Source: UBA12151 sp964600645 (GTDB lineage Bacteria > Patescibacteriota > Minisyncoccia > Moranbacterales > UBA9337). From it: a stretch of DNA of 8,012 nucleotides. This document shows, piece by piece, positions 1 through 4,412 of this stretch. The stretch is taken from the NCBI GenBank assembly GCA_964600645.1, contig CAZRJL010000041.1:1-8012 (forward strand), read 5' to 3'. Within the stretch, counting starts at the first letter, position 1. Each line of letters begins with the position of its first letter. The notes beneath the pieces are model-generated. The model saw only the letters and a program-made list of their open reading frames with translations. It was not told the origin of the DNA and searched no databases. The position numbers were made by a program, and so were the translations under genes.

Positions 1-32
1 TAAGATATTTTTTAATTTAAAAAATAAAATAA

Positions 33-596
33 ATGATAAAAATAATCCAATCATTCTTTTGGGGAATTTTTGCCGCCGGCTTTGCTTTGGTCGCAGAAAC
101 ACTACTGCAAACTCTTTTTGGAATAATACTTTCCCCCACTTATTTTTCAGTCGTTTTTACTCACATTTCCCCTTCCATCTTTCTGTTTGTCCTGATAGAA
201 GAAATATCAAAATATATTGTAATTTCAAAAAAAATTCTGCCTTATTCCAAAAGAAAATTGCTTCTGTTTAATTCTCTTGTCGCCGGAGTGGGGTTTTCGC
301 TTGTTGAATTGACTTTTATTTATAATTTCTCCGCTCCGGAATTTTTCACTCCTCAAACACTATTGCAAATAGCTATCCTGCACATTGCCACCTTTGGCAT
401 AATCGTATACTACTCAACTCCAAACAGAATCACCATAAAACCCGTTTTATTCACATTTTTCATTCACTCTTTATACAATTTGTTTGTCTTGCTTGGAGAA
501 AAAACACCCTCATTAGCTATCCCCCTTCTACTTATCGCGATTATTTTGCTTAATATTTGGAACTTATTCACAATCGGACGCAAACTTGCATCATAA
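33..596 (+). CDS. PrsW-like intramembrane glutamic protease family membrane protein
   Basis: This 187-residue protein is almost entirely hydrophobic, with about six predicted membrane segments. It carries the motif order of the PrsW family, a group of intramembrane proteases within the wider CPBP/PrsW superfamily. An EExxK motif lies at residues 56-60 (E56, E57, K60), a G-x-G-F-x-x-x-E motif at 85-92 (E92), a histidine at 117 inside a hydrophobic segment, and an H-x-x-x-N motif at 145-149. In characterised PrsW the paired glutamates and the histidines are needed to cleave a membrane-anchored substrate such as an anti-sigma factor. No partner gene is visible here, so the substrate is unknown. 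The ATG at 33 has no Shine-Dalgarno sequence; the upstream 32 bases are nearly all A and T. The length is at the short end for the family, consistent with a minimal catalytic core. The gene shares direction with hsp20, but a promoter-like site overlaps its 3' end, so the two may be transcribed separately. The family call is by motif only; activity is inferred. Confidence 0.72.
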   Translation: MIKIIQSFFWGIFAAGFALVAETLLQTLFGIILSPTYFSVVFTHISPSIFLFVLIEEISKYIVISKKILPYSKRKLLLFNSLVAGVGFSLVELTFIYNFSAPEFFTPQTLLQIAILHIATFGIIVYYSTPNRITIKPVLFTFFIHSLYNLFVLLGEKTPSLAIPLLLIAIILLNIWNLFTIGRKLAS

Positions 597-614
597 CCAC
601 TTTCAAATTATAAT
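586..614 (+). promoter_or_regulatory. Candidate sigma70-type promoter for hsp20
   Basis: A perfect TATAAT lies at 609-614, preceded by exactly 17 bases and a partial -35 box TTGCAT at 586-591. Transcription would start near 621 and give a leader of about 68 nt before the Hsp20 ATG. The -35 box overlaps the end of the PrsW-like gene. The bases just after the -10 box (617-623, GAGTGCT) match the right half of the CIRCE heat-shock operator, but no left half is present. The leader can form a short GTGCG/CGCAT hairpin (630-634 with 643-647), too weak to call a thermosensor. Confidence 0.5.
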
Positions 615-688
615 AAGAGTGCTGGAAAGGTGCGGGACTTTACGCATCAAAAAGCGCATAAGAAAAAATTTAAGAAAAATTCAAAAAT

Positions 689-1228
689 ATGACTAAAGAA
701 AAAAAATCATTTCTAGAAAGACTTACCGGATCTAAGAGAATCGAAGATGATGAAAGAGAAGCAGGTACAATGAATGTTTTTTCCGAAGACGAGGAATCAG
801 AAATAACAATGCCAAGCAATAACCCATTTCGAAATCAAGCGCGAACACAAAACGAAGATCGTCAGTGGACCAACGATGCGACTAATGATAATGATGGTGA
901 AGGACAACTCACAATTGATGTTTATCAAACCGACAATGACATTATCATTAAATCAACGATAGCCGGAGTAAAACCCGAAGACCTGGAAGTTTCCATTAAT
1001 AATGATATGGTAACCATCAAAGGAGAAAGAAAAACTGAGGAAGATATCGAAGAAGAAAATTACTATTATCAAGAATGTTATTGGGGATCATTTTCCCGCT
1101 CAGTCGTTTTGCCGGTTGATGTTCTTCCTGATAAATCAGAAGCCTCGCTTAAAAACGGCATTCTTACAATTAAACTTCCCAAGGCCGCGACCAATCAAAC
1201 AAAAAGAATCCAAGTTAGAGGATTTTAA
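689..1228 (+). CDS. Hsp20/alpha-crystallin family small heat-shock protein
   Basis: The product is an ATP-independent chaperone of 179 residues that should form oligomers and hold unfolding proteins until ATP-driven chaperones act. Residues 1-70 are a polar, acidic, low-complexity N-terminal arm. Residues 72-164 form the alpha-crystallin domain, with typical strands such as TIDVYQTDNDIIIKSTIAGV (75-94), the GSFSRSVVLP segment (133-142) and the signature A-x-L-x-N-G-x-L-x-I near 152-161. The short C-terminal tail contains an I-x-V motif (I174, V176), the element that docks into neighbouring subunits during oligomer assembly. The start at 689 has only a weak purine-rich stretch upstream, but it gives a full-length arm and there is no better start. 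A candidate promoter lies at 586-614 and a strong hairpin terminator 25 bases past the stop, so it is probably a single-gene transcript. The N-terminal arm is longer and more charged than in many bacterial Hsp20 proteins. The family assignment is secure. Confidence 0.95.
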   Translation: MTKEKKSFLERLTGSKRIEDDEREAGTMNVFSEDEESEITMPSNNPFRNQARTQNEDRQWTNDATNDNDGEGQLTIDVYQTDNDIIIKSTIAGVKPEDLEVSINNDMVTIKGERKTEEDIEEENYYYQECYWGSFSRSVVLPVDVLPDKSEASLKNGILTIKLPKAATNQTKRIQVRGF

Positions 1229-1253
1229 TCTTCAAATCAAGATGAAAAACTGC

Positions 1254-1286
1254 AAACGCCATCCGTCAAGATGGCGTTTTCTTGTT
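1254..1286 (+). terminator. Rho-independent terminator after hsp20
   Basis: AAACGCCATC (1254-1263) pairs perfectly with GATGGCGTTT (1270-1279) around a 6-nt loop. The stem is 10 bp and a T-rich tail (TCTTGTT) follows. It lies 25 bases past the Hsp20 stop codon and before the VanW gene. The T-rich tail also supplies the candidate -35 box of the next promoter. Confidence 0.85.
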
Positions 1287-1310
1287 AAAAAGCGATTTTT
1301 AATTTATTCT
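1282..1310 (+). promoter_or_regulatory. Candidate promoter giving a leaderless VanW transcript
   Basis: TTGTTA (1282-1287) and TATTCT (1305-1310) are separated by exactly 17 bases. With the usual 6-7 base gap after the -10 box, transcription would start at or next to the A of the VanW start codon (1318). That fits the lack of any Shine-Dalgarno sequence before this gene. Each box matches the consensus at four of six positions, so the call is tentative. A perfect TATAAT at 1312-1317 directly abuts the ATG. It has no -35 partner and would place the transcript start inside the gene. Confidence 0.35.
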
Positions 1311-1317
1311 GTATAAT

Positions 1318-2571
1318 ATGAAACTGTCCGCCAAAATCAGTTTGCTTGTTTTTTTTATCGGCATACCGTTATGTCCGGTTTTGGCGACTCCAGAATTGGA
1401 AAATATTACATTAAAGGTCTCCGATTTTGAAAAAGAACTTTCCGAAAAAGAAATCTCGAGATGGGTTGAAATATCAACAAATTTAGTTTATGAAAATTCT
1501 TATAATTCTGAAATTGAAAATATACATTTTTGCCGCTCACAAGATTTTTCTTGCTTTTTCTCTCAAAATATTAACAAAAAATATCACCTGAAAAACATAG
1601 AAACTCAAAAGGTTGACCAAAACAAAATAGAAGCTTTTCTTGCTGATTTAGCAAGACGCTGCGATAAGGACCCCGTGAGCGCAAAACTGCAAATAAAAGA
1701 TGGAAAAGTCGCTGTGTTTGAGCCCAGTAAAAACGGAATAGAACTTGATATTACCAAAAGTGCCCAATTATTGTCCTCAATAATTAGCGATAAAAAAACC
1801 TCAACAAAAGAAATAATATTGCCTTTTACTGAAATCGAACCCAAAATAAAAGAAGATAAAATTTCACAATTGGGAATCAATAACCTTATCGGAGAAGGAA
1901 AATCAAATTTTCGCGGCTCACCTAAAAACAGAATTCATAATATCAAAGTGGCTACTGGCAGATTCGACGGAGTATTGCTCGCCCCTGGGAAAGAATTTTC
2001 TTTTGTTGAAATTTTAGGCGAAGTTGATGAAGAACACGGGTACCTTCCGGAACTAGTAATCAAAAATGATAAAACTGAACCGGAATTTGGAGGAGGAATT
2101 TGCCAAGTTTCCACTACCATTTTCCGCGCCGCTATTTACAGTGGACTCGAAATAACCGCCCGCCGCAACCACGCTTATCCGGTTTCCTATTACAATCCGC
2201 AAGGTATGGATGCCACTATTTATATTCCTCGACCGGATATGAGATTTATCAACAACACTCCGGGAAATATTTTGATTCAAACAAAACTAGATGGAACAGA
2301 GTTAACTTTCCAATTTTATGGGACTACTGACGGAAGAAAAGTGGAAATCAATGGTCCACATATTACAGAAAAAAATCCTGATGGATCAATGAAAACTTAC
2401 TTTACTCAAAAAGTAACCTCGTCCGATGGAAAAATCATTTTAGACGAAACTTTTCGCAGTAATTATGATTCCCCGAACAAATATCCACATCCGGGACAAG
2501 AAATAAAAATAACAGAGAAACCCAAAGATTGGTCGAAAAAACAATGGGATAAATACAAAAAAGCCAACTAG
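1318..2571 (+). CDS. Secreted VanW family protein
   Basis: This 417-residue protein is probably exported. Residues 1-23 form a signal peptide with K2 and K6, a hydrophobic core and a likely cleavage after VLA (21-23). Residues of roughly 30-175 are a mixed region; the part around 119-170, with VAVFEPSKNGIELD (131-144), resembles the peptidoglycan-binding-like domain often placed before VanW. The VanW domain spans about 186-335 and shows the family's strongest motifs: GGGICQVSTTIFRAA (258-272), RNHAYPVSYY (283-292) and NNTPGNILIQ (312-321). The C-terminal 80 residues include a short beta-rich segment and a lysine-rich tail. VanW was named from vancomycin-resistance clusters, but its biochemical role is not established, and lone copies like this one are common in Gram-positive bacteria and CPR bacteria. 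A role at the cell wall is an inference from export and the domain mix. It is flanked by a terminator upstream and a tRNA promoter downstream, so it looks monocistronic. The ATG at 1318 is needed to keep the signal peptide. Confidence 0.92.
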   Translation: MKLSAKISLLVFFIGIPLCPVLATPELENITLKVSDFEKELSEKEISRWVEISTNLVYENSYNSEIENIHFCRSQDFSCFFSQNINKKYHLKNIETQKVDQNKIEAFLADLARRCDKDPVSAKLQIKDGKVAVFEPSKNGIELDITKSAQLLSSIISDKKTSTKEIILPFTEIEPKIKEDKISQLGINNLIGEGKSNFRGSPKNRIHNIKVATGRFDGVLLAPGKEFSFVEILGEVDEEHGYLPELVIKNDKTEPEFGGGICQVSTTIFRAAIYSGLEITARRNHAYPVSYYNPQGMDATIYIPRPDMRFINNTPGNILIQTKLDGTELTFQFYGTTDGRKVEINGPHITEKNPDGSMKTYFTQKVTSSDGKIILDETFRSNYDSPNKYPHPGQEIKITEKPKDWSKKQWDKYKKAN

Positions 2572-2593
2572 CTGTATTTTTTAATATTTTATA

Positions 2594-2622
2594 TTGACTA
2601 ACCGACTTCTTTTTGCTACCAT
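2594..2622 (+). promoter_or_regulatory. Promoter of the tRNA cluster
   Basis: TTGACT at 2594-2599 (five of six consensus bases) is followed after exactly 17 bases by TACCAT at 2617-2622 (four of six). It is the best promoter match in the window. It lies 23 bases past the VanW stop and points at the tRNA genes. Transcription would start near 2627-2629, leaving a leader of about 120 nt before tRNA-Lys. No second promoter is evident before the terminator at 3353, so the tRNAs are probably cotranscribed. Confidence 0.65.
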
Positions 2623-2626
2623 CTCA

Positions 2627-2746
2627 ATGTTGCGTCAATTATTCAAATCCATAGCTTCCTCTAAAGACGCCTTCCCGCCTTTGGAGGGGATAAGCACTCA
2701 GCAGAACAATCACGTGAAAAATGTAAACCATTACAAAAACAAATAA
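2627..2746 (+). CDS. Possible 39-residue leader ORF before tRNA-Lys
   Basis: An open frame of 39 codons starts with ATG only four bases after the -10 box of the tRNA promoter and stops with TAA four bases before tRNA-Lys. It would begin MLRQLFKSIASSKDAF and end in a polar, asparagine- and lysine-rich stretch. There is no recognised domain, membrane segment or ribosome-binding site. If translated, it would be from a nearly leaderless message. An open frame of this length can easily arise by chance in AT-rich DNA, so the position is the only support. More likely this is simply the processed 5' leader of the tRNA precursor. Confidence 0.13.
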   Translation: MLRQLFKSIASSKDAFPPLEGISTQQNNHVKNVNHYKNK

Positions 2747-2750
2747 TAAT

Positions 2751-2823
2751 GCATCCATAGCTCAGTCGGTAGAGCAGATCCCTCTTAAGGATATGGTCGG
2801 GGGTTCGAATCCCTCTGGATGCA
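2751..2823 (+). tRNA. tRNA-Lys (anticodon CTT)
   Basis: All arms can be drawn. The acceptor GCATCCA pairs with TGGATGC (7 bp). The D stem is GCTC/GAGC with loop AGTCGGTA. The anticodon stem-loop carries loop CTCTTAA, giving anticodon CTT at 2784-2786. The T stem GGGGG/CCCTC (one G-T pair) encloses TTCGAAT, and the discriminator is A2823. The outermost anticodon-stem pair (G27-A43) is a mismatch. CCA is not encoded, so the 3' end must be added by a nucleotidyltransferase. This is the first tRNA of the cluster. Confidence 0.96.
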
Positions 2824-2828
2824 CATAT

Positions 2829-2900
2829 GCCCTCGTAGTTCAATGGATAGAACACCAGCCTTCTAAGCTGGTTATCTAGGTTCGATTCCTGGCGAGGGTA
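2829..2900 (+). tRNA. tRNA-Arg (anticodon TCT)
   Basis: The acceptor GCCCTCG pairs with CGAGGGT, with the first pair a G-T wobble. The D stem GTTC/GAAC encloses AATGGATA, whose A20 after GG is a typical arginine identity base. The anticodon stem CCAGC/GCTGG carries loop CTTCTAA, giving anticodon TCT at 2862-2864. The T stem CTAGG/CCTGG encloses TTCGATT, and the discriminator is A2900. It starts five bases after tRNA-Lys, so the two clearly share a precursor. CCA is not encoded. It reads AGA/AGG codons. Confidence 0.96.
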
Positions 2901-2906
2901 CAAAAT

Positions 2907-3010
2907 TAATTTTTAATTTTTAATTTTTAAACAATATTTAAATTAAAAAAATGAAACTTAGTAATTCATTGAAAATTGTTTAGAAACTAGAAATTGAAAA
3001 TTAGAAATTA
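2907..3010 (+). repeat. AT-rich imperfect inverted-repeat element
   Basis: The left arm (2907-2943) has three tandem copies of TAATTTT followed by TAAACAAT. The right arm (2968-3010) is its imperfect reverse complement, with the matching ATTGTTTA core and four related 6-8 base units (for example AGAAATTA, GAAAATT). A 24-base centre separates the arms. The arms would make a long hairpin of about 35 bp with mismatches. It sits between tRNA-Arg(TCT) and tRNA-His inside the presumed transcript. It has no coding capacity and resembles a small non-autonomous element or a dispersed intergenic hairpin. Whether other copies exist cannot be seen here. Confidence 0.7.
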
Positions 3011-3029
3011 CACGCACAGCGTGGATGAT

Positions 3030-3101
3030 GGCGGGTATAGTTCAATGGTAGAACACTGGTTTGTGGTACCAGGTACGAGGGTCCGATTCCCTCTACTCGC
3101 C
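3030..3101 (+). tRNA. tRNA-His (anticodon GTG)
   Basis: The acceptor GCGGGTA pairs with TACTCGC, and an extra G at 3030 faces C3101, forming the G-1:C73 pair diagnostic of tRNA-His. The D stem GTTC/GAAC encloses AATGGTA. The anticodon stem CTGGT/ACCAG carries loop TTGTGGT, giving anticodon GTG at 3063-3065. The T stem GAGGG/CCCTC encloses TCCGATT, so position 55 is C instead of the near-universal U. CCA is not encoded. A small perfect hairpin, CACGC/GCGTG at 3011-3023, lies just upstream. It is the only histidine tRNA visible. Confidence 0.96.
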
Positions 3102-3135
3102 CAAAAAAATATCCCAGCCCTCGTGGTGAAATGGA

Positions 3136-3173
3136 CCCCGTAAAAATTTTATAAAAAAAATTAACGGGGCAGG
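3136..3173 (+). other. Hairpin-forming insertion in the D loop of the interrupted tRNA
   Basis: These 38 bases lie between GGA and TA of what would otherwise be a normal 8-nt D loop. CCCCGT (3136-3141) pairs with ACGGGG (3164-3169), and the AT-only centre can add short AA/TT and TTTT/AAAA pairing. The result is a stem projecting from the D loop, with CAGG left unpaired on the 3' side. There are no group I or group II intron features. The exact insertion borders may shift by a base or two because GG is repeated on both sides. Confidence 0.6.
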
Positions 3174-3205
3174 TATCACACTTGGCGAAGTTTATCCCGT
3201 AAAAA
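3137..3205 (+). repeat. Short direct repeat CCCGTAAAAA (two copies)
   Basis: CCCGTAAAAA occurs at 3137-3146, in the D-loop insert, and at 3196-3205, in the anticodon-loop insert, 59 bases apart. Both copies can pair with the single ACGGG at 3164-3168, so two mutually exclusive hairpins are possible. The shared sequence suggests that the two insertions have a common origin or were made by one rearrangement. Confidence 0.6.
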
Positions 3206-3301
3206 GTGCGCTCTGTAAGCGCCCGTAGCTCAATTGGATAGAGCGTCTGGCTTCGGACCAGAAGGTTATAGGTTCAAGTCCTATCGGGCGCACTTTCTTC
3301 G
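3187..3301 (+). other. Anticodon-loop insertion carrying a complete tRNA gene
   Basis: This segment separates the two halves of the outer tRNA's anticodon arm. It contains a 32-base 5' spacer (3187-3218), the whole tRNA-Arg(TCG) (3219-3292) and about 5-9 bases of 3' spacer. Its ends are complementary. CGAAG (3186-3190) pairs with CTTCG (3297-3301), and AAAGTGCGC (3203-3211) pairs with GCGCACTTT (3288-3296), leaving a 12-base bulge on the 5' side and a 5-base bulge (GGAGA, 3302-3306) on the 3' side. The borders are approximate because the original anticodon loop cannot be rebuilt with certainty. It is far too short, and lacks the core helices, for a self-splicing group I intron. Confidence 0.55.
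3219..3292 (+). tRNA. tRNA-Arg (anticodon TCG), nested inside another tRNA
   Basis: This is a textbook tRNA. The acceptor GCGCCCG pairs perfectly with CGGGCGC. The D stem GCTC/GAGC encloses AATTGGATA. The anticodon stem TCTGG/CCAGA carries loop CTTCGGA, giving anticodon TCG at 3253-3255. The T stem ATAGG/CCTAT encloses TTCAAGT, and the discriminator is A3292. It reads CGN codons after wobble modification. No stem has a mismatch, so it is very likely functional. It lies wholly within the anticodon loop of the tRNA at 3117-3340. Part of its 3' acceptor strand (3288-3291) can also pair with an upstream GCGC at 3208-3211, a possible competing fold. CCA is not encoded. Confidence 0.97.
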
Positions 3302-3352
3302 GGAGACCAAGCATTTCAGGTTCGAGTCCTGACGAGGGCACAATGTACAAAT

Positions 3353-3382
3353 AAAAAAAATCGGCACTTGCCGATTTTTTTT
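3353..3382. terminator. Bidirectional terminator between tRNA cluster and pil operon
   Basis: AAAAAAAATCGGC (3353-3365) pairs perfectly with GCCGATTTTTTTT (3370-3382) around the loop ACTT. The A tract on one side and T tract on the other make it a valid intrinsic terminator in both directions. It ends the plus-strand tRNA transcript 12 bases after the last tRNA base, and also the minus-strand pil operon, whose last stop codon is at 3393-3395. Confidence 0.93.
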
Positions 3383-3392
3383 ATTTTCCCTA

Positions 3393-3725
3393 CTACTCCG
3401 CTTCTGGCAAGGGTTGAATAAAAATATCTTTCCCTAAAAATACATTTTTTTCATATTCATTCCTTTTTCTATTCGTTTCATCAACAATTTCCTTTAGCTT
3501 ACTTTCATTAAAACAAATGTTTTTTTGCTGTGATAAAATATATTCATTTTTTTGGTTTTCATTCCATGCGGAATTATATAAACCCTGATACATCAAAAAA
3601 GCTCCATATACAGAAAGCGCACAAAAAAATACAATAAAAATTATATCATTATGATTTTCCCATATAGAAAAAAGAGTTTTTATCTTTCCCTTAAAATTGA
3701 TTTTTTTTATGTTTTTTATGTCCAT
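3393..3725 (-). CDS. Small single-pass membrane protein at the pil operon end
   Basis: I do not recognise a named family. The 110-residue protein has a basic N-terminus (1-18), one strong membrane segment near residues 27-47, and a polar 60-residue C-terminal part with coiled-coil-like lysine and glutamate spacing (about 55-95), ending in IFIQPLPEAE. With a cytoplasmic positive N-terminus, the C-terminal part should face outward. It starts six bases after the pilO stop, so it is almost certainly cotranslated with pilO. It occupies the place of pilP in the classical pilMNOP operon, but it lacks a lipoprotein signal and the PilP secretin-binding domain. A role as an accessory of the PilN-PilO complex is an inference from position and topology only. 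Transcription ends at the hairpin just downstream. Confidence 0.75.
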   Translation of the reverse strand: MDIKNIKKINFKGKIKTLFSIWENHNDIIFIVFFCALSVYGAFLMYQGLYNSAWNENQKNEYILSQQKNICFNESKLKEIVDETNRKRNEYEKNVFLGKDIFIQPLPEAE

Positions 3726-3731
3726 ATACTT

Positions 3732-4412
3732 TCAATTCATATAAAATAAAACGTCTAGCGTTGAATATATAATTCTTTCCCCTTGTTCGTTCGTTAATTT
3801 TTCAATTTCTTTTTCTTTGGGTGCCTCCGATCCCCCAACGAACGGATTAGCATAAGAACCGCTATAACTTGCGGACGCAGGCTTATTAATCGTTGTTTGT
3901 AATGAGAAAATATCAGCATAATAATCAAATTTTTCTATTTTATTGACAAATTCAAGTAAGCTCCGAAAACTCCCCTCCAGCCTTATTTTCACGGTAATAT
4001 AATTTTCAGTTGCCGGCTTTAAAGTCTCATTTTGTTTTTTGCTATCAGTTGATTTTTTTTTGTCTTCTTTGTCTTCTTTGCCTTCATCAATCTCAATAGA
4101 AATTTTATTTTCCGTTTCCTCGGCTATTCTTTCGATTTTTTCTATAACCTCAACCACCTTCTCGGAGAAAAAAACAACTCCCATATTTTCTGCATTTTTT
4201 TCAATAAGTTCATATTGTTGTCTCATTTTATCGATTTCTGAAATTTTTTTACTTTTATCCTCATGTCGCGCAATCATTTTTTGAATTTCATTGGTCTTAT
4301 CGTCTATATTTTTCTTTTGTGGAATTATCAAAAAAAATACAATAAACAATCCGACTATCGGAAGTCCGAAAATAAGTATACTTTGGTTTTGTTTTTTCCA
4401 AAAATTTATCAT
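3732..4412 (-). CDS. pilO: Type IV pilus inner-membrane alignment protein PilO-like
   Basis: The product should be the bitopic partner of PilN in the membrane platform that links the cytoplasmic PilM ring to the pilus machinery. Of 226 residues, 11-30 form the single membrane segment, about 33-100 are a coiled-coil helix pair, 108-134 are a very lysine- and glutamate-rich linker, and 137-224 look like the ferredoxin-like domain (ITVKIRLEGSFRSLLEFVNK, 139-158, is the typical PilO core strand-helix). A glycine- and serine-rich loop at 180-197 precedes the last helix and strand. The ATG overlaps the pilN stop by four bases (ATGA), which implies translational coupling, so the start is secure. PilO is poorly conserved in sequence; the call rests on architecture and the pilM-pilN-pilO order. 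The charged linker is longer than in the proteobacterial protein. Confidence 0.85.
   Translation of the reverse strand: MINFWKKQNQSILIFGLPIVGLFIVFFLIIPQKKNIDDKTNEIQKMIARHEDKSKKISEIDKMRQQYELIEKNAENMGVVFFSEKVVEVIEKIERIAEETENKISIEIDEGKEDKEDKKKSTDSKKQNETLKPATENYITVKIRLEGSFRSLLEFVNKIEKFDYYADIFSLQTTINKPASASYSGSYANPFVGGSEAPKEKEIEKLTNEQGERIIYSTLDVLFYMN

Larger units (their letters stand above)
3117..3340 (+). tRNA. Interrupted tRNA (Arg-like) with two insertions; anticodon unassignable
   Basis: The two ends of this 224-base stretch form one tRNA. The acceptor GCCCTCG (3117-3123) pairs perfectly with CGAGGGC (3333-3339), with discriminator A3340. The D stem is GTGA (3126-3129) with TCAC (3176-3179). 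The anticodon stem is CTTGG (3181-3185) with CCAAG (3307-3311). The T stem is TCAGG (3316-3320) with CCTGA (3328-3332) around TTCGAGT. All 21 stem pairs are intact. The D loop would read AATGGATA, as in the neighbouring arginine tRNAs, if bases 3136-3173 were removed. The anticodon loop is interrupted after C3186 by a segment holding a whole tRNA-Arg(TCG). The bases before CCAAG (TTCGGGAGA) do not give a 7-nt loop with U33 under any simple cut, so the amino acid rests only on the D-loop likeness. It is either a pseudogene split by insertions or an unusual tRNA made from two pieces. CCA is not encoded. Confidence 0.8.

Noticed and set aside
6..26. Perfect 10-base inverted repeat before the PrsW-like gene
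   Set aside because: It is made only of A and T with a 1-base centre, so it is likely chance in AT-rich DNA. The upstream gene is not visible, so no role can be tested.
1312..1317. Perfect TATAAT directly before the VanW ATG as the promoter
   Set aside because: No -35 box lies at 16-18 bases, and the transcript would start inside the signal-peptide codons.
1605..1880. Minus-strand ORF of 91 codons inside the VanW gene, and similar ones at 1935-2280
   Set aside because: They lie opposite a well-supported coding gene and have no family motifs.
2661..2903. 80-codon minus-strand ORF whose product contains RGIRTPDHILKRDLLYRLSYG
   Set aside because: It is the antisense of tRNA-Lys and tRNA-Arg(TCT). 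Proteins of this kind are well-known false gene calls over tRNA genes.
3117..3340. Group I intron in a tRNA anticodon loop
   Set aside because: After removing the inner tRNA only about 40 bases remain, far too few for the group I core. The 5' exon also does not end in U.
3117..3340. tmRNA or circularly permuted tRNA
   Set aside because: There is no tag-peptide frame or tmRNA pseudoknot set. The 5' part precedes the 3' part in normal order, so it is not permuted.
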